This document shows, in pieces, positions 12,431 to 25,114 of a stretch of DNA of 64,000 nucleotides. The notes under the pieces are model-generated. The model was not told the DNA's origin and did no database searches. It was given only the letters and a program-made list of their open reading frames with translations. Both the position numbers and the translations under genes were made by a program. The stretch comes from Thysanoteuthis rhombus (Eukaryota; Mollusca; Cephalopoda; Oegopsida; Thysanoteuthidae). Numbering within the stretch: position 1 is the stretch's first letter; the number at the start of each line of letters is the position of its first letter. The DNA is taken from assembly GCA_963457665.1 (NCBI GenBank), contig OY735206.1:60676235-60740234 (forward strand). Direction: 5' to 3'.

Positions 12431-13445
12431 TTCACCTTGCCTATAACTTTCCGCATCTAAAGATGTACACCTAGGCAAAATTTCTACATTCTAGGTGCAA
12501 TATTGTGGCCAACAACTTGGAAAATTTGCTAAAAATGGCACATGGTGACTTCAAATGACCCTGATGTTAAGATCATATTTCTAAATACTTCAGCCTTTAA
12601 AGAATTTACCTTCATGCTAAAAGTAGTACATGCAAAATTGTGACTAGCAGCTTGGAAAATTGGCTAGAAATGACAAAAAACGTGGCCTCAAATATCCCAT
12701 TGCCTATCATCATCATCATCAAGTTTTTTATTGTCTGTCGTTGAACAGGTGGCTATTGAAAGGATGCATTGGTTGCAAACTGTTCTTTTGAAGACTATTG
12801 GGATTTTCTTGTTCTTGAAAGTTGAGCTTGCTCTGCCAAAGGCTTGCCATCCTATGACATTCGCCAAATTTGCCAAATTTTGGTTATATAGATGCAAAAT
12901 TATAGCCAAAAACTAAGAAAATTGTGTAGAAATTATCATAAATGACCTCAGGTTACCTTGAATGATTTTCAAGGTCAACATTGCTTAGTCTGTTACCTTT
13001 AATTTGAGAAGATATACCCATACACTAAATTCCAGCATCCTTAGTAAGAAAATTGTGGCTCACAAGTTTGAAAATTGGCTAGAAATGACCAGAAATGACT
13101 TCTGGTGACCTCAAATAACCACAGAGGTCAACTCCATATTCCATATAACCTTTGTTATGGATGAATGTACCTCTATGCCTAATTTCAGTTTCATAGATGT
13201 ACATTGGAAAATTGTTCAATATGACCAGAAATAACTTCTGGTGACCTTGAGTGACCTCAGAAGTCACATTACATAGATTGTGATCTTTTCCATGAGAAGA
13301 TGTACCTATATGCAAAATTTCAGCATTTTGGTGTAGAATTATGACCTGCAACTCTGAAAATTGACTAAAAATAACCAAGAGATAACTTCCAGTGACCTTG
13401 AATGACCTCACATTGCCTATATGATGAGTCAACCTCCCCTTGGTA
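12430..13445. repeat. Satellite array S1 (about six diverged 135-165 bp units)
   Basis: Units repeat the pattern AAGATGTACC..ATGC, AATTTCAGCAT, GCAAAATTGTGGC, TTGGAAAATTGGCTAGAAAT, GACCAGAAATGACTTCTGG and TGACCTCAAATGACC. The last motif occurs near 12545, 12682, 12942, 13107, 13240 and 13390. A LINE fragment interrupts the array at 12703-12860. On the minus strand the array leaves an open frame of 123 codons (13450-13079) in which the HQNAEI..IGTSSHGKD and VTQGHQ phrases repeat; this is a by-product of the repeat, not a gene. Confidence 0.85.
12703..12860 (-). mobile_element. RTE-type LINE fragment inside the satellite array
   Basis: Minus-strand translation gives WQAFGRASSTFKNKKIPIVF followed by KRTVCNQCILSIATCSTTD. 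This matches the region just after the reverse-transcriptase core of RTE-like ORF2 (typically IPISLKRKVFNQCVLPVLTYGAETW). It then jumps directly to a (GAT)n tail at 12706-12721, the usual RTE 3' end. The several hundred bases normally between the two are missing, so the copy is internally deleted. Confidence 0.65.
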
Positions 13446-13449
13446 TACA

Positions 13450-15780
13450 TTCAGAATATCAAGTTGATAGGCTTTGTAGTTTCAGCAGAGAAGAGGCACA
13501 AATGAACAAAGAAAAAGCTCAAATAATAGTATAGATAAAACGTAATAAAATCAAAAACAAAAATTTCTTAAATCCATTTGTGATCAACAGAACAGTATTC
13601 TCCTAACTAATTGTAGTGCAAATTACTATGATCTACTTTTATGAGAAATAATGTGCATCCATGTATTTCATATATGCCATCGTTTTTGACAACACAGGTA
13701 AACTAGTTACTTTATAATCAATGTATCAGACTTATAACATCAAGACTATATAGGGAAGTAAAAATAACCTGATGATTACAATTAAGTATAAGCAGAGCAA
13801 GAGGTTCAAGTCTATCGATAGAATGTTCCATGTATTGATCAAATAAATCTTTACTGACCTAATCCACCCAATTCCAAAAAAAATATTCTACTTGTTTCAA
13901 AATATTCCCAGCCAAAAAGCTAGTGCAAGATCTTTCTTAAACAGAGGAACATTTTGTGTTAAAATGGACTTGTGGTGGCTGCAATAAATACTGTAGTACT
14001 ACAGGCACAGTGTCCATGAAAGAGACATTATACCACGTTTCCTTATCATGTGAGAATATCACTTCATGGATTGTAAAACTCACATTGCTTACCTCCCTTG
14101 TAATTTTGGCTGCACAACACCTTTCTCAAGTTCAACAAAAGACTTGTTATCAACCAACCAATATTAGCCAGTATCGAGAATAATAAGATCATTAGAAAAT
14201 TTAGCAATGATAGAATAGAATTATTCTAATCTGATTATTTTTTCTATCTTCAAATAGAAACAATAATATAATTACTTAATTAAATCACTGCAGCCTCACA
14301 AATCACCCGACTAACCAGTCAAACGGGCAACAGATTATTCTCTCTTTGCTCATGTGTGTTTATGTGTGTGCGTCTCCAGGCACTCCTGGTCATATTTTGG
14401 GGGCTACAACCTTGAAAATTTGTACAGGTCCTCCACTATGCACCATCAAAAAACAATTTTAAAAAATTTTTTTTTTCAAGAAAGTGCTTACTGGGATCTC
14501 TATGATCATTTTGACCCAACAATGCCCAAATCTTGTGCAGGTATATTTTAGATAGAAATTCTATTTTAGACCATTTTTTTAATAATTTTTTCAATAATCT
14601 TATCTGGTACATGTGCAGGTTACGGTGATTCATTTATGCAAGGTACAGCGTTTTTATTTTATACTTTTCTTTAAAAGATTCTAGATATGGAAATTTGAAT
14701 TAACTCTTTAGCCAACTGAAAAATCACATATCCCCACACCATCACTTATCTTTCACTCCAATATTATTCTCTGATATTTCTACCCTTCTTACCCTTATAA
14801 TATTCTTGCCACCATGCCTTCCTTGCTGGACATCTATGGTCTCATCTTTAACTCATTTACCCACAAACATAAAAAGAGTCAACATCTTTGAAGCGTCAGT
14901 AAAAGAAATCACATCTTTTTTACTTTAACTTAGTCTTATGGTAAGCTGATTACATTCACACCGGTGGTTATTATTAAATGACAAGTATGTAGGTATAATT
15001 ATTTCATTATTTCTTAAGTTCCCTTTGACCTCATAATCTGTTATTAAGTTGTAGTGACCATCTCTATTCTCAAAAACTGGGATTCAAATGAGAAAAGTGA
15101 TTTTTACAAACACACGGGCTTGAAATAGCAAGTCTCACTAGGTAATAAAAGTTGATAGAACGACATCATAGATATTCCCTATTCAATCAAAATACTGCTC
15201 AAGTCCATACAGAGAAACTCTGTCTGGAACCAACCTGAGACTCATTCCATCTATAAAAATGAAGGCATGCCAGCATACATCAGTAGTGACATAACTAAGT
15301 AGTAAAAATTGTCACTACGGTTAAAAGACTTCCTCACATCATGCACCTCTTACTACTCACATAAAGTTCTCAACCCTGTAATGACAATTAACAATAATGA
15401 CTATGAAAGCCTCTTCACATTGGTCCCTGAGGTTACAAACTTTTTCACATGATTCACTCTCAATTCTCACACACACACAACACTACTCACCAACAGCAAA
15501 GTAGATACACAAACTTTCACCAAACCAACCATCAACATCAGCAAGAACTCATCCAGCCAGTTGTGAACTTCTTTGCTGTCATACTCTTCTTTATTTCAGC
15601 ACATTGTACAACAAATTATGATAAATCTTACATTATTGTTATTACTTCTTAGTTTCTAAACCTCTTGAAATTTAATGTTCATTCTGGTTGTATCAGATTG
15701 CTCTACTTTTCTCTCAAAGGGAGATCTAATGGTCACAGGGCTATTTAGTGACTACTACTATTACTACCTTCCATACATAG
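13450..15780. other. Intergenic AT-rich DNA
   Basis: Short reading frames only, none with a recognisable domain. A (CA)n-like tract lies near 15470 and a short T run near 14470. I see no gene or repeat boundary here. Confidence 0.5.
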
Positions 15781-15784
15781 TAAC

Positions 15785-16350
15785 TACCAATGGTGCTTCT
15801 GACTCTGGACCAAGATTTGGCTCATTTTAAAAGGTCACTTTTTCAGAGGACACTGGTGATGTCAGCTACTACATAATGCTGATTCAATCTAAAACAAAAA
15901 GAAAATAGCATGAATTACTTATGAATTTTGTTTGAAAACAGAAAAAATTTTCAAATCAGTGTAATGCCTAAAACAAAACAATAAAAAATGTTTTTTTCTA
16001 ATAAATACATACAGTTTACAATGAAACAACTTGAATTACTTATCTATGGATTTTGTTTTAAAACAATAACTAAATATTTTATATGTTTATTGCTTTGTTT
16101 CAAACTGTATGTATTTATTTTTCCAAAAACATATATCTTATTAGGGTTTTTTTTTTCAAAGTAGACATTGAGTTACATAAATTAAACTGTATGTAGTCAT
16201 CAAAAGTAAGAATCCATAAATAAGTAATTTGTTTTGTTTTGTTTTTGCTTTTGACCAATACGATGTATTAATTGACATCACTAGTGACTTGAAAGAAAGT
16301 GACCACTTGGTATGAGCCAAATCTTGGTCCAAAATGAGTCAGAAGCATCC
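15785..16350. repeat. Imperfect palindrome / foldback element, about 565 bp
   Basis: The left end GCTTCTGACTC..GGACCAAGATTTGGCTCA (about 15797-15824) reappears inverted at the right end (about 16312-16350). Further inward, GGTCACTTTTT, GTGATGTCA, AAATTACTTAT and AATAAATACATACAGTTT also occur inverted in matching order. The centre is near 16068. No coding sequence. It looks like a foldback or MITE-like insertion, or a large inverted duplication. Confidence 0.75.
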
Positions 16351-16521
16351 GAGCTGCACCTTACCACATCTATACTTCTATAAACCACAACTACCCCAAA
16401 AGGTTGCTGCTGCCTGCAGAAATCCCTTCATAAATCCATGTTGACTAATTGATAGCTCCAAAAACAAATGTCAGAATGAATTGGGTAATCTGAAGAGATA
16501 TTATCACTTATCATCTAGGCC

Positions 16522-16720
16522 AGTGATTCCCAAAGTGTGTGCCGCAACTCCCTTGTGTACCACAATTAGCACCCAGGGGCGCCACGTAATTTTCAAAATT
16601 TTCAATAATCACAGGCAATCACGATGATAGGAAGTAACACAATTATAGGAAGTGACATCTAAGTGGCACATTGCAAATCACTCTGTTGATTCGGTGTTGA
16701 ACTTTACCGTTTCAACACAA
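16522..16720 (+). mobile_element. hAT-like terminal fragment
   Basis: CAGTGATTCCCAAAGTGTGT (16522-16541) resembles hAT inverted ends (CAGNGNTTCNCAAA). It is followed by GCCGCAACTCCC and GCACCCAGGGGCGCC, a pattern common just inside such ends. The opposite end and the 8-bp duplication were not found, so the extent is a guess. Confidence 0.4.
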
Positions 16721-19700
16721 GATGGCGCTAAGTCTATTGACAAGGTATGCACCCTTGATTCTTTTAGAACTGTGTTGGTACATTCTCGGTCTATAGTAGT
16801 TGCAAATAAACAATTATCCACCTCATTGATGATTGAATCTAATGGTGGTGTGATCAAGCTACTAAGTTGAATTGCATGTTCAAGTTTATCTAATTATTTA
16901 AATCAAAAATATAGACTTGAAAGTTTATTTAAATTGGGTAATTTTCTTTTTCAGTTTTGAGTCTCTGTCTTTGTACAAATGGAAAAGTTTTTTTTTAAGA
17001 TAAATGCAATTATTCAGTATTTTCAGACATTGGGCATAATTTGATTTAATTTTTTTTTATAAATATATGTACAAAAATATTTTGGCATGGGCATCTACTT
17101 ACTTGATTTACCTACTTTAATTCCTTAAGACTTTTAGGATTAAATTTTTTTAAAAACATTAGTCCCTTCCTCTTTCAAAACTATACTTATTTCAGACTCT
17201 TCATCATTATATTTTCAAAGTTATGGGAGAATGAAAGATTACGATTGAAGTCATTATAAACTTATTTATAATTCATGATTTTGAAATTACATTACTTTCA
17301 TTTCCCATATGAATTTTAATTCATTTTCATTCTGAAATATATACAGAGAAATGGGAAATGAAAATTCAGTCAGTTTATTAATTTTCAAAATGAAAAATTA
17401 TACAAATAGTAAATAAATAAATTTAATTTGATTTAGACAAAACAAGGATGCCATAATCCAAATTTGATGTAATTTAATTAAAACAAAGATGAAATATGGA
17501 ATTCAGACCTTCTTAACAACTAGTTATTGTGAATAGAATCACAAAATCAAAACAAGGATTGTGTTATGAATTAAATCAGTACCAGAGAAGACCCAAAAAT
17601 AAATGGGATCATTCAAATCTGGTTCCTCAAAAGCATTATAGTGCCAACCTTTCACTACTACCATCAATCAAGCAGTTCAAACATTCATGACAATTCAAGA
17701 CTACCTCTTACTCCCTCTTTATGATAGCTTAATGGCTAAAAGCCTTAAAAGCAGTTTATTCAGTCCTCCTGCTAGACTCTAACCAGAAATGAGGCAGGCA
17801 GCTGATATGTTGGATTTCATTTATTTTTGGTGGCGTTTCTTACTGGCAGATAGCTTTAATAGAAAAGACTCACATAAAATTTTATTTTGGATTTTCAGAT
17901 GAGCCGAAAAAGCGAAACATGAATAAAAATAATGAGACAACAAGAGGCATGTAGTTTAAACTGGAGATTTTAATGAAGACGATGAGAAACAGATTGTCAG
18001 ACTAGCATGTCAAGAGAAGAGATGGGTTGGTCACCAGAGAGAAAAACACAATACAAAAGGGAGAGACAGATTTCAATATTTGAGAGACAAACAAGACAAT
18101 TCACTTTCTTAGGAGACTCATTTTTGCCACATCTTGCAGGATCAAATAAGCAATATTTTCCATATCCATATGGTCCATTTTGCAAAATTGCTCCCTTATG
18201 ATGAATACTTGTGTCTGCTTCATTTTTTCCTCATGTGTTTGTTCCTTATCCTTTCAGTTCTCATTGACTGTCAAAATTCTATTATTCCTCAGGACTTTCA
18301 CTCCCATCTCCAAATACAATGCACTTTAAATGCTGGTCTCCTAACACACAACAAGGTGGCAATTTTTTATCTGCTGTCTCTTAACCAAAACTGCCTGACA
18401 TACGGTCCTTGTCCCTCTGGTCCCTAAGTTCCAATTTCTGGCTTAAAAGTCTGGCCCCAATGTCCCTATTTCCAGCATAATAGTCTGGCCCTTCAAAGGG
18501 CACCATGAGTTAACTAACCCTTGCACAGCTGACAGATCAATTAGCTCAGGAGCCTGGCACAACAATATCAATCTTTCATGTTTTGCTACCTTTTATTGTT
18601 AAATACATGTGTAGATTTTGTTAAGTATAGACAAAATTCTATTCAATGAAAAAATAAATCTGCTTAGTAAACATTGTTCTTTTTTTTTAATATAGTGTTT
18701 GAATCAAAATTACTTGGCAAGATAAAACTTAATGTGCTCTATCATAAAGACAGAGAAAGCACTTATTTAATTATATTGGAATAAGAATAGCCTGTTTTAG
18801 TTCATGTCTTTTAATGACCATTTAGGTCTTAGACAAGTCTCTCAGACCCCTATGTCAACTACTGTCAATCTGTTGGTGTGATTACAAGCACTTGTAGAGG
18901 ATACCCAAGCTTGGATGGTATCAGCTATTTGGGTCACCATTGTTGCTGTAAGATATTCATCTTTGTTCAATTTCATTGCTGTAAGATACTTTACTTTAGT
19001 TCCTGTAAATAGAAATGAACTTCTCCCCTTCTTTACTTGTTCAATTGAGTGGCTTCAAATAAAGATTAGTGTGACATCAGAAAAAAAATGGAATTACAAA
19101 ACTCTAGAACATATCAAAACATATAAATCAACTTTTTATTGGTATAAGAATACTCCAGAGAAGAAAAGTACAAATATTTGTAATAGAATCTTTTTATATC
19201 AATGGAAAGAGTGGATATAATTGTTGCCTTTGCAAATGCATATCTTTACAGCTTGAATCTTTTTTGTAAAAGAAAATATTGTGGGTCAATGGAAATATTT
19301 TTCAGACTGAAAAACCGAATGGTTCTTTCAAAAAACTGTTCAGAATCTTTTAGCTGTGTATAGGATTAGCCAAAATTTTAGCCCCCAATAACAACATCAG
19401 CAATGACAGACCCCCATGTGACATTCCCCTGTGGGTCAATGTGTAAATTTATTCATCTCTGACGATATGTTCAGATCAGGGACTCATTTATAACTTAGAG
19501 AGTCAATTCTTCCAGACTTCTTTTTCTACCTTTTAGAGTGGAGGGAAGTAAAGAAATTTGAGCAACACTATCTACTAAATAATTTAGACCAGTAGACTTA
19601 CCAAAAATATATAGCAGACAACCTTTACTAACTGTGCCAACAGTCTGCTGACATTTTGGTTTTCCAACACCTTTTTATTAGAGCAGGGTATAGTTCAAGA

Positions 19701-20260
19701 CCTGGCTTAGTCATCAAATCATCTTTGATACTGGCTGACTCTTTAGCCTTGACCATGACCTAGAATGTGGATTTTCTTACATGGGTTTTTCTTTACTGGA
19801 ATATGAGTGGCATTGATTCTTGGCAAAAACTTGTAAGTTGAAGATAGATCTGAAAATCAAACAGAGAATAGAAATTGTTGATAAAAAGAAAAGCACTTCT
19901 CTTTGACATTTCATACTAGCCTGGTCGATCGAACTTTGGCTATAATGGGCCACAGGTATTTCACACCAGTGTAAAGGTCAGTGTTTTAGCCCAGGCAATA
20001 ATCAGTATTTTAGGGATACTGATTTTCCAGTCAGGTAGGCTATCTTTTTTTGGTGAGATTGATGTAATACAATAATTTCTCTCTACTTAGTTTTAGACTG
20101 CTATAAGCTAGCTTTAAAAAAAAACTGTTTTAAAGTTTATAGTGGTTGTCTATGTATATATAGAATATTATTTGAATAAGCAACCATTAAATCTGGGGAA
20201 ATGTTTGCTTCCATGGATGAACACTGGGCAGTTATACAGTGTTTTGGTTATGATGATTCT
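16720..20260. other. Intergenic AT-rich DNA
   Basis: No conserved coding segment recognised. Frames of 97 and 101 codons (18134-18427 and 18915-19220, plus strand) show no domain or codon pattern that would support a gene. Confidence 0.5.
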
Positions 20261-20262
20261 TC

Positions 20263-20265
<3 letters not shown>

Positions 20266-20349
<84 letters not shown>
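20266..20349. repeat. (AT)n microsatellite, 84 bp
   Basis: About 42 uninterrupted AT units, the longest simple repeat in the window. The TyrIle-alternating frames on both strands here are artefacts of it. Confidence 0.99.
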
Positions 20350-20354
<5 letters not shown>

Positions 20355-20559
20355 AACTTATAACCATGCAAACATTTTAATATGTAAACTATGATCCTGC
20401 AAACTCCTACTGTTTAACTGACAAAATCACAATTGTTGTCACAAAATTCTAATCATTTTTTTTAATCACATCTTTTCTTATAATATCTCTTTGATTCTTC
20501 TAACATTGCAAAATGTTTATGATTAGTTTTTTATCTTATATTGGAAAAATTTTATGAGG

Positions 20560-20830
20560 CATCTTAGGAAATCAAAATTACTAGAATTGATTATACTCAT
20601 CATCAGCATTCATTTTACTTATATATTATCATCATTATTGGTAATATCATCATAATTATCATCATTTTCAAAATCTTCCTCTTCATTATCATTTATACTG
20701 ATGTTTTTACTATCATGTCATTTTGTAATTTTGGCTTTTAGAATTATCACAATTATTTATTGACATCATCAACATCATATTACCATTCTTTGTCTCTTTC
20801 TATAATTATTATTATTATAATTCAGGTTTG
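20560..20830. repeat. ATC/ATT-rich low-complexity tract
   Basis: Irregular runs of ATCATCATT-type triplets without a fixed period. No other structure seen. Confidence 0.6.
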
Positions 20831-21478
20831 TTTTTTTTATTTTCTGCTTGTCAAGGATTTATTCAGCACAATACAAAAATTAACAGAAAAATAAAATCTA
20901 GTCCCTTCTGTATCAGAAAAAGCAATTCACATGCACTCATTATCATTTATCAATGCATTGATATTGTCAATGACGTCTAAAAAACATTTTAAATGAAAGG
21001 AAATTATTTTATTCTTTGTTATGTTGGGGCATGGAAAGAGAACACATGACAACAATTTTTGCAATTAAGAGTCTCTCTGTATCTAATGGTATGTCCTAAA
21101 ACGTGGCTCCTTGTTTTGAAATTATTACATACATAAAACTAGTTTAAATATTTGTCATTGCCAAAGATGTATTTTCCTAATTAACCTATTAATTGCAAAT
21201 GTCTGAGATTCCAGCCATTGCAGTAATTGTAGTCAACACCTGCCTCAGTTGATGGGTTAAAATGCAATAAATTCTGAAAGGAAAAGCAATATTTTATCGT
21301 CAAAATTCTTTGTACATTTAATTTCCCACATGTATACATATACATAATATAGAAAACTTCACTGCTTTAAACACTAAATAAAACTTTTAAAATTTTCAAA
21401 AATTCATTTCATTTCAGTCAGTTATTCCCTGATATCTGTTAATTTATTTAATTCTTTTCAATGGGTTTTATTGTTTTA

Positions 21479-21640
21479 CTGGCAGGGATACCAAGCGTTG
21501 CCAGGGGAAAATAACTTCAAATATCACAACACAGGAAAACAAAGTTTTTATAAAATTAAATTTTCATTTCAGTCAATTGCACACAATAACATGTCAAGTT
21601 TAGCATTGTAGTTACATTGTACATAGAAACCCCTTCCTAA
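21479..21640 (-). mobile_element. Second Helitron-type 3' end
   Basis: Plus-strand TACTGGCAGGGATACCAAGC and GTTGCCAGGGG, then ATAACTTCA, match the 3' end at 12019-12065 (TACTACAAGGTATACC, TTGCCCGGGG, ATAACTTCA). Read on the minus strand this is a GGCAACG-loop hairpin close to a CCAGT terminus. No helicase fragment is recognised, so it may be a non-autonomous copy. The same satellite family follows about 500 bases further in. Confidence 0.6.
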
Positions 21641-22134
21641 GAGCTTTAAACTCAATTGGTCTCATAAGTGACAAATTACGAGAGGAAACAAAGCACAAAA
21701 AATTACTTGTAAAAATTATTTCATATTAAATATTTCCAATATTCAATTAAAATGCATATTTTTGCATGGGTTTTTCTAGGATTGGGTGTGTGTGGGTCTG
21801 CTTGAGATGCATGATATCCATTATGAAGAAAATATGCAAAAGTACTGAAATATCATCCAAAATACCCACTTACAATTACAACAGTTCTTGGCTTGGTGGT
21901 TTGTGCTGTGTAGAAAGAAGATAGATCATATTTCATATTATGTTGGCAAATTTGTAGTTATTTTTCCCTTGACAAAAATTATCTAATGAAAATGTTAAAA
22001 GTCATAAAAATCTTTCTGTGCACTATTTGTATTTATCTGTTAAAAGTCTTTTGAAAGATAAACGTCGGAAAATTTCATCCAATTATTAACAATTTTTTGT
22101 AGATCTTTGGGGGGGTGAGTTTTCTCCCTTGCCT

Positions 22135-22745
22135 TTATCATAATAAAAATTTCATTAGACCTCTGATGACCTTGAATGAACTCTGATGCTAACCTCACAA
22201 AGCTCATTATTTTCACTGTGAAAAGATGTGCCCATTTGCCAAATATCAGCTTCTTAGGTGCTAAATTGTGCTTTGCAATTGCTCCAATTAGCTACAAATG
22301 GTTATAAATTACCCCTGGTAACCCCAATGACTTCCAACCTCAACTTCACATAGCCCATGACCTTCACTGTAAAGGGATATGTTTTTATACCAAATATCAA
22401 CTTCTTTGAAGCAAAATTATAGCCTACAATTGCTTCAATTGACTAGAAATGACCAGAAATAACCTTAAATTACCTTCAAGGTCAACCTCAAATAGTCCAT
22501 GTCTGTAACTGTGGAAGGATGCACACCTATGCCAAATTTCATGTTCTCAGATGCAAAATTAACTTCTGGTTATGACAGATGGGAAGTCAGGGTCTAGTTC
22601 AGCATTTTAAATAGAACCCCACAGTAAAACCTTTAAAAATCACCCATTGTATGCCCTCCGCCATGAAAATATGTACCACTAAGCAAAATCTCAGCTTCTT
22701 ATATGCAAAATTATAGCCTACAAAGTGGAACAGACGGACAGATTT
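22135..22745. repeat. Satellite array S1, second locus
   Basis: Units with GATGACCTTGAATGAAC, AAAGATGTGCCCAT, CCAAATATCAGCTTCTTAGG, GCAAAATTATAGCCTACAA and GACTAGAAATGACCAGAAAT recur about four times. They correspond to the units at 12430-13445. The last ends in ACAGACGGACAGAT near 22730-22743. Confidence 0.8.
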
Positions 22746-24310
22746 AGAGTTTTTTATGATAAGTAAGTGTACATGATATCCAACAATATTGTTAAATTGA
22801 CAATAAGAAAAATAGTACTTGAATCTAATTTATTATACAAACTGTGCTATATTTTGGCTTTATCAAAGTTATAATTCTAATTGAAATTATATTGATTTTT
22901 AAGAAAAGAACATCATACTGCATGAGCATAAATGCTAAGTATTTGAACTTTTCAATATTGCTTCATTTGAAATTACTACTTTGACAATGCTAAAAGGCAA
23001 AATGTGTAGGTATATTAAAATTGATTCAAATACTATTTTTCCTTATTGTCTACAAGGTCAGACCAGGAAAGTATCCAGGCCTTTTGAAGAGCCCGAAAAC
23101 CAGTTGCACAACCTTGATGTAACATGGCAATCAATCAGAAGAGACCTTACTGGGTAAACTTACATGGGTAAACAGACACTCTCCTGTAGGGTCACTCAGT
23201 CGGCAGTATGATTCGTTAAGTGAGTATGTGTACTGAATGACCATCTCATTCACAATGTCATTCTTTACATCCTATGTAGGGTTTTTGGCAAGACATTTCA
23301 TCACTAAGGTCCATCAACTACAGTCTATATTTAACTTCCTGTGGCTTCTAGCTTTTCCAAAAGAAATTTCTGACCACAACATTAAGTACTTCATGACAAA
23401 GCAGCTGATAATCAACTTTGCAGACAGTTCTGGAAAGTGGAAGGTACGCAGGGATAAGTATGTGAGGTCCCAGGGGGAGTACTTTTAAGAATACCAAGGT
23501 GGCATTGCCCTTGGTAAGCAATTTTTATATCAATGTTAAATAGCTAGAATCAAAGCTGTACATACACTGTAGATACTGAAGCAGAATATACGTGACCGTT
23601 AATAAGTTTAGCTTAGTTTGACTCAAGGCCACTATAGTGGGTGCCCAGTAAGGATCAAACTCTTTGCAGTAACATTATATAGATAATACGAATTAGATGT
23701 ACCGCATCATTTTTTATTATTCATGCACATAAGTTTGTCCTATTGTACAAAATAAATCAAAATAGATTTCAAGATTATAATTAACATTTCTTCATCATTT
23801 CATTCAATATACATTTATTTAAAGATATGGAACAGAATAGAAAAGCAAAATTTGACTGACTAGCGCAAGAGAGATAGAGGGATGTATTTAGTTGTTTTTA
23901 TTATTCTAATATTACAGAATCAATTTTTTATGTTCCTATGAGATTACAGCTTTAAGTCAAAGGATTTCATCTGTTTCTCTATGCTTGCATACATATACAC
24001 ATACACACACATGCATGTTATGTCTGACTTGTTAGTTCAGTTCATTAGATTTATGCTGATGATTAAAACACTATTGATTTTCAGTATGGATTAGAATTGA
24101 TTGAATAAAGGAAGCCAGAGAACATGTGTTATGGCTGCTGGCCGATGATCAAGTGATAACTTCTGCTATTAAGTCTGGGGCTGTCACCTAGTAACTTGAG
24201 TTATGGTTATGAGTGGCACAGTTGTTTCACTTATTTTGTAATCAAATACAGACAATAGAGTTTCTTTTTTTGTAATTTTTTCCATCAATTTAAGTGCAAT
24301 TTTTCATAGT
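22745..24310. other. Intergenic DNA without a recognised feature
   Basis: An 83-codon plus-strand frame at 23237-23488 has slightly higher GC than its surroundings but no recognisable domain. A short (CA)n-like run lies at about 23995-24015. Confidence 0.45.
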
Positions 24311-24313
24311 TTG

Positions 24314-25114
24314 TCAGTATAGGACACCCAGTTTATTCTTAATAAGACACTTTGATAACTTTTCATAATTTTATTGATTTTTCATTCATTTTTCTCTCTC
24401 GAGAAGTTTGACCAAATTTATGCATTACAAATTTTGCAAATGGTTTAAAATGCTGCAAACAGCTTTGGGTCCTTTTATAGAAAACTGCCAAAATTATTCA
24501 TATACTTTATATCCAAAGCAAATAAGAACAAGACAATAAATGAATGAAATTCAAATAATTTTATTGGTCACTTTTTATATTTAAAAGTAAAGTTAATAAA
24601 GATTTTTTTTTAAGTAATAAGATTTGTTTTATTCTAATTTGATTTTTTTTTAAAAGTCTTTTCTGAAAAGAAAAAATATCATTTCTTAAAAATCATAGGT
24701 AGTAGTAGTATTTACTGTCCCTATTTCTAACATTTTCTATATGCTTTAGGCTTTCAATAAAATCATATTAAATTCTTAAAAAACAAAGGCTAAATGTGAA
24801 GTATGACATTTACAACACTTTTTCAAGTATAGTAAACATAAGTGTTCAACTACAATCATCTCAGACTTATTGTTTACCAAATAACTTTTAGATTAAAATA
24901 TTCTCCAATCTTCTTTTTGTAATAGCACAAAGATTATTGCAATAAAATTGACATGGATACTAGTTGTCGGCATGGTATTGAAACGTTAATTGCATTGTTA
25001 TCAACAGCCCATGATGTTGATGTTTCATCTGCTGTTCGAAGAGAAAAAATCAACAGAATAACTAAAAGTTATCAAAATGTTTCTATCAGGTATAAACAGG
25101 GTGTCCTGTACTGA
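24314..25114. mobile_element. 800-bp element with ~85-bp terminal inverted repeats, class unassigned
   Basis: The left end TCAGTATAGGACACCCAGTT (24314-24333) is mirrored by the reverse complement of the right end, TCAGTACAGGACACCCTGTT (25114-25095). The match continues through TTTGATAACTTTT, TTATTGATTTTT and TTTCTCTCTCGA to about 85 bases. The interior (about 630 bp) is AT-rich with no transposase. I could not identify a clear target-site duplication. A MITE or internally deleted DNA transposon is the natural reading. Confidence 0.75.

Noticed and set aside
13079-13450. 123-codon minus-strand frame
   Set aside because: It lies entirely in the S1 satellite array and its internal repeats mirror the DNA units; a by-product of the array.
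18915-19220. 101-codon plus-strand frame, considered as a gene
   Set aside because: No domain, no splice partners, composition like the surrounding intergenic DNA.
20142-20371. Tyr-Ile repeat frames on both strands
   Set aside because: Translation of the (AT)n microsatellite.
23237-23488. 83-codon plus-strand frame, considered as a possible reverse-transcriptase remnant
   Set aside because: Only a vague resemblance in one short phrase, no catalytic motif, nothing supporting in the flanks.
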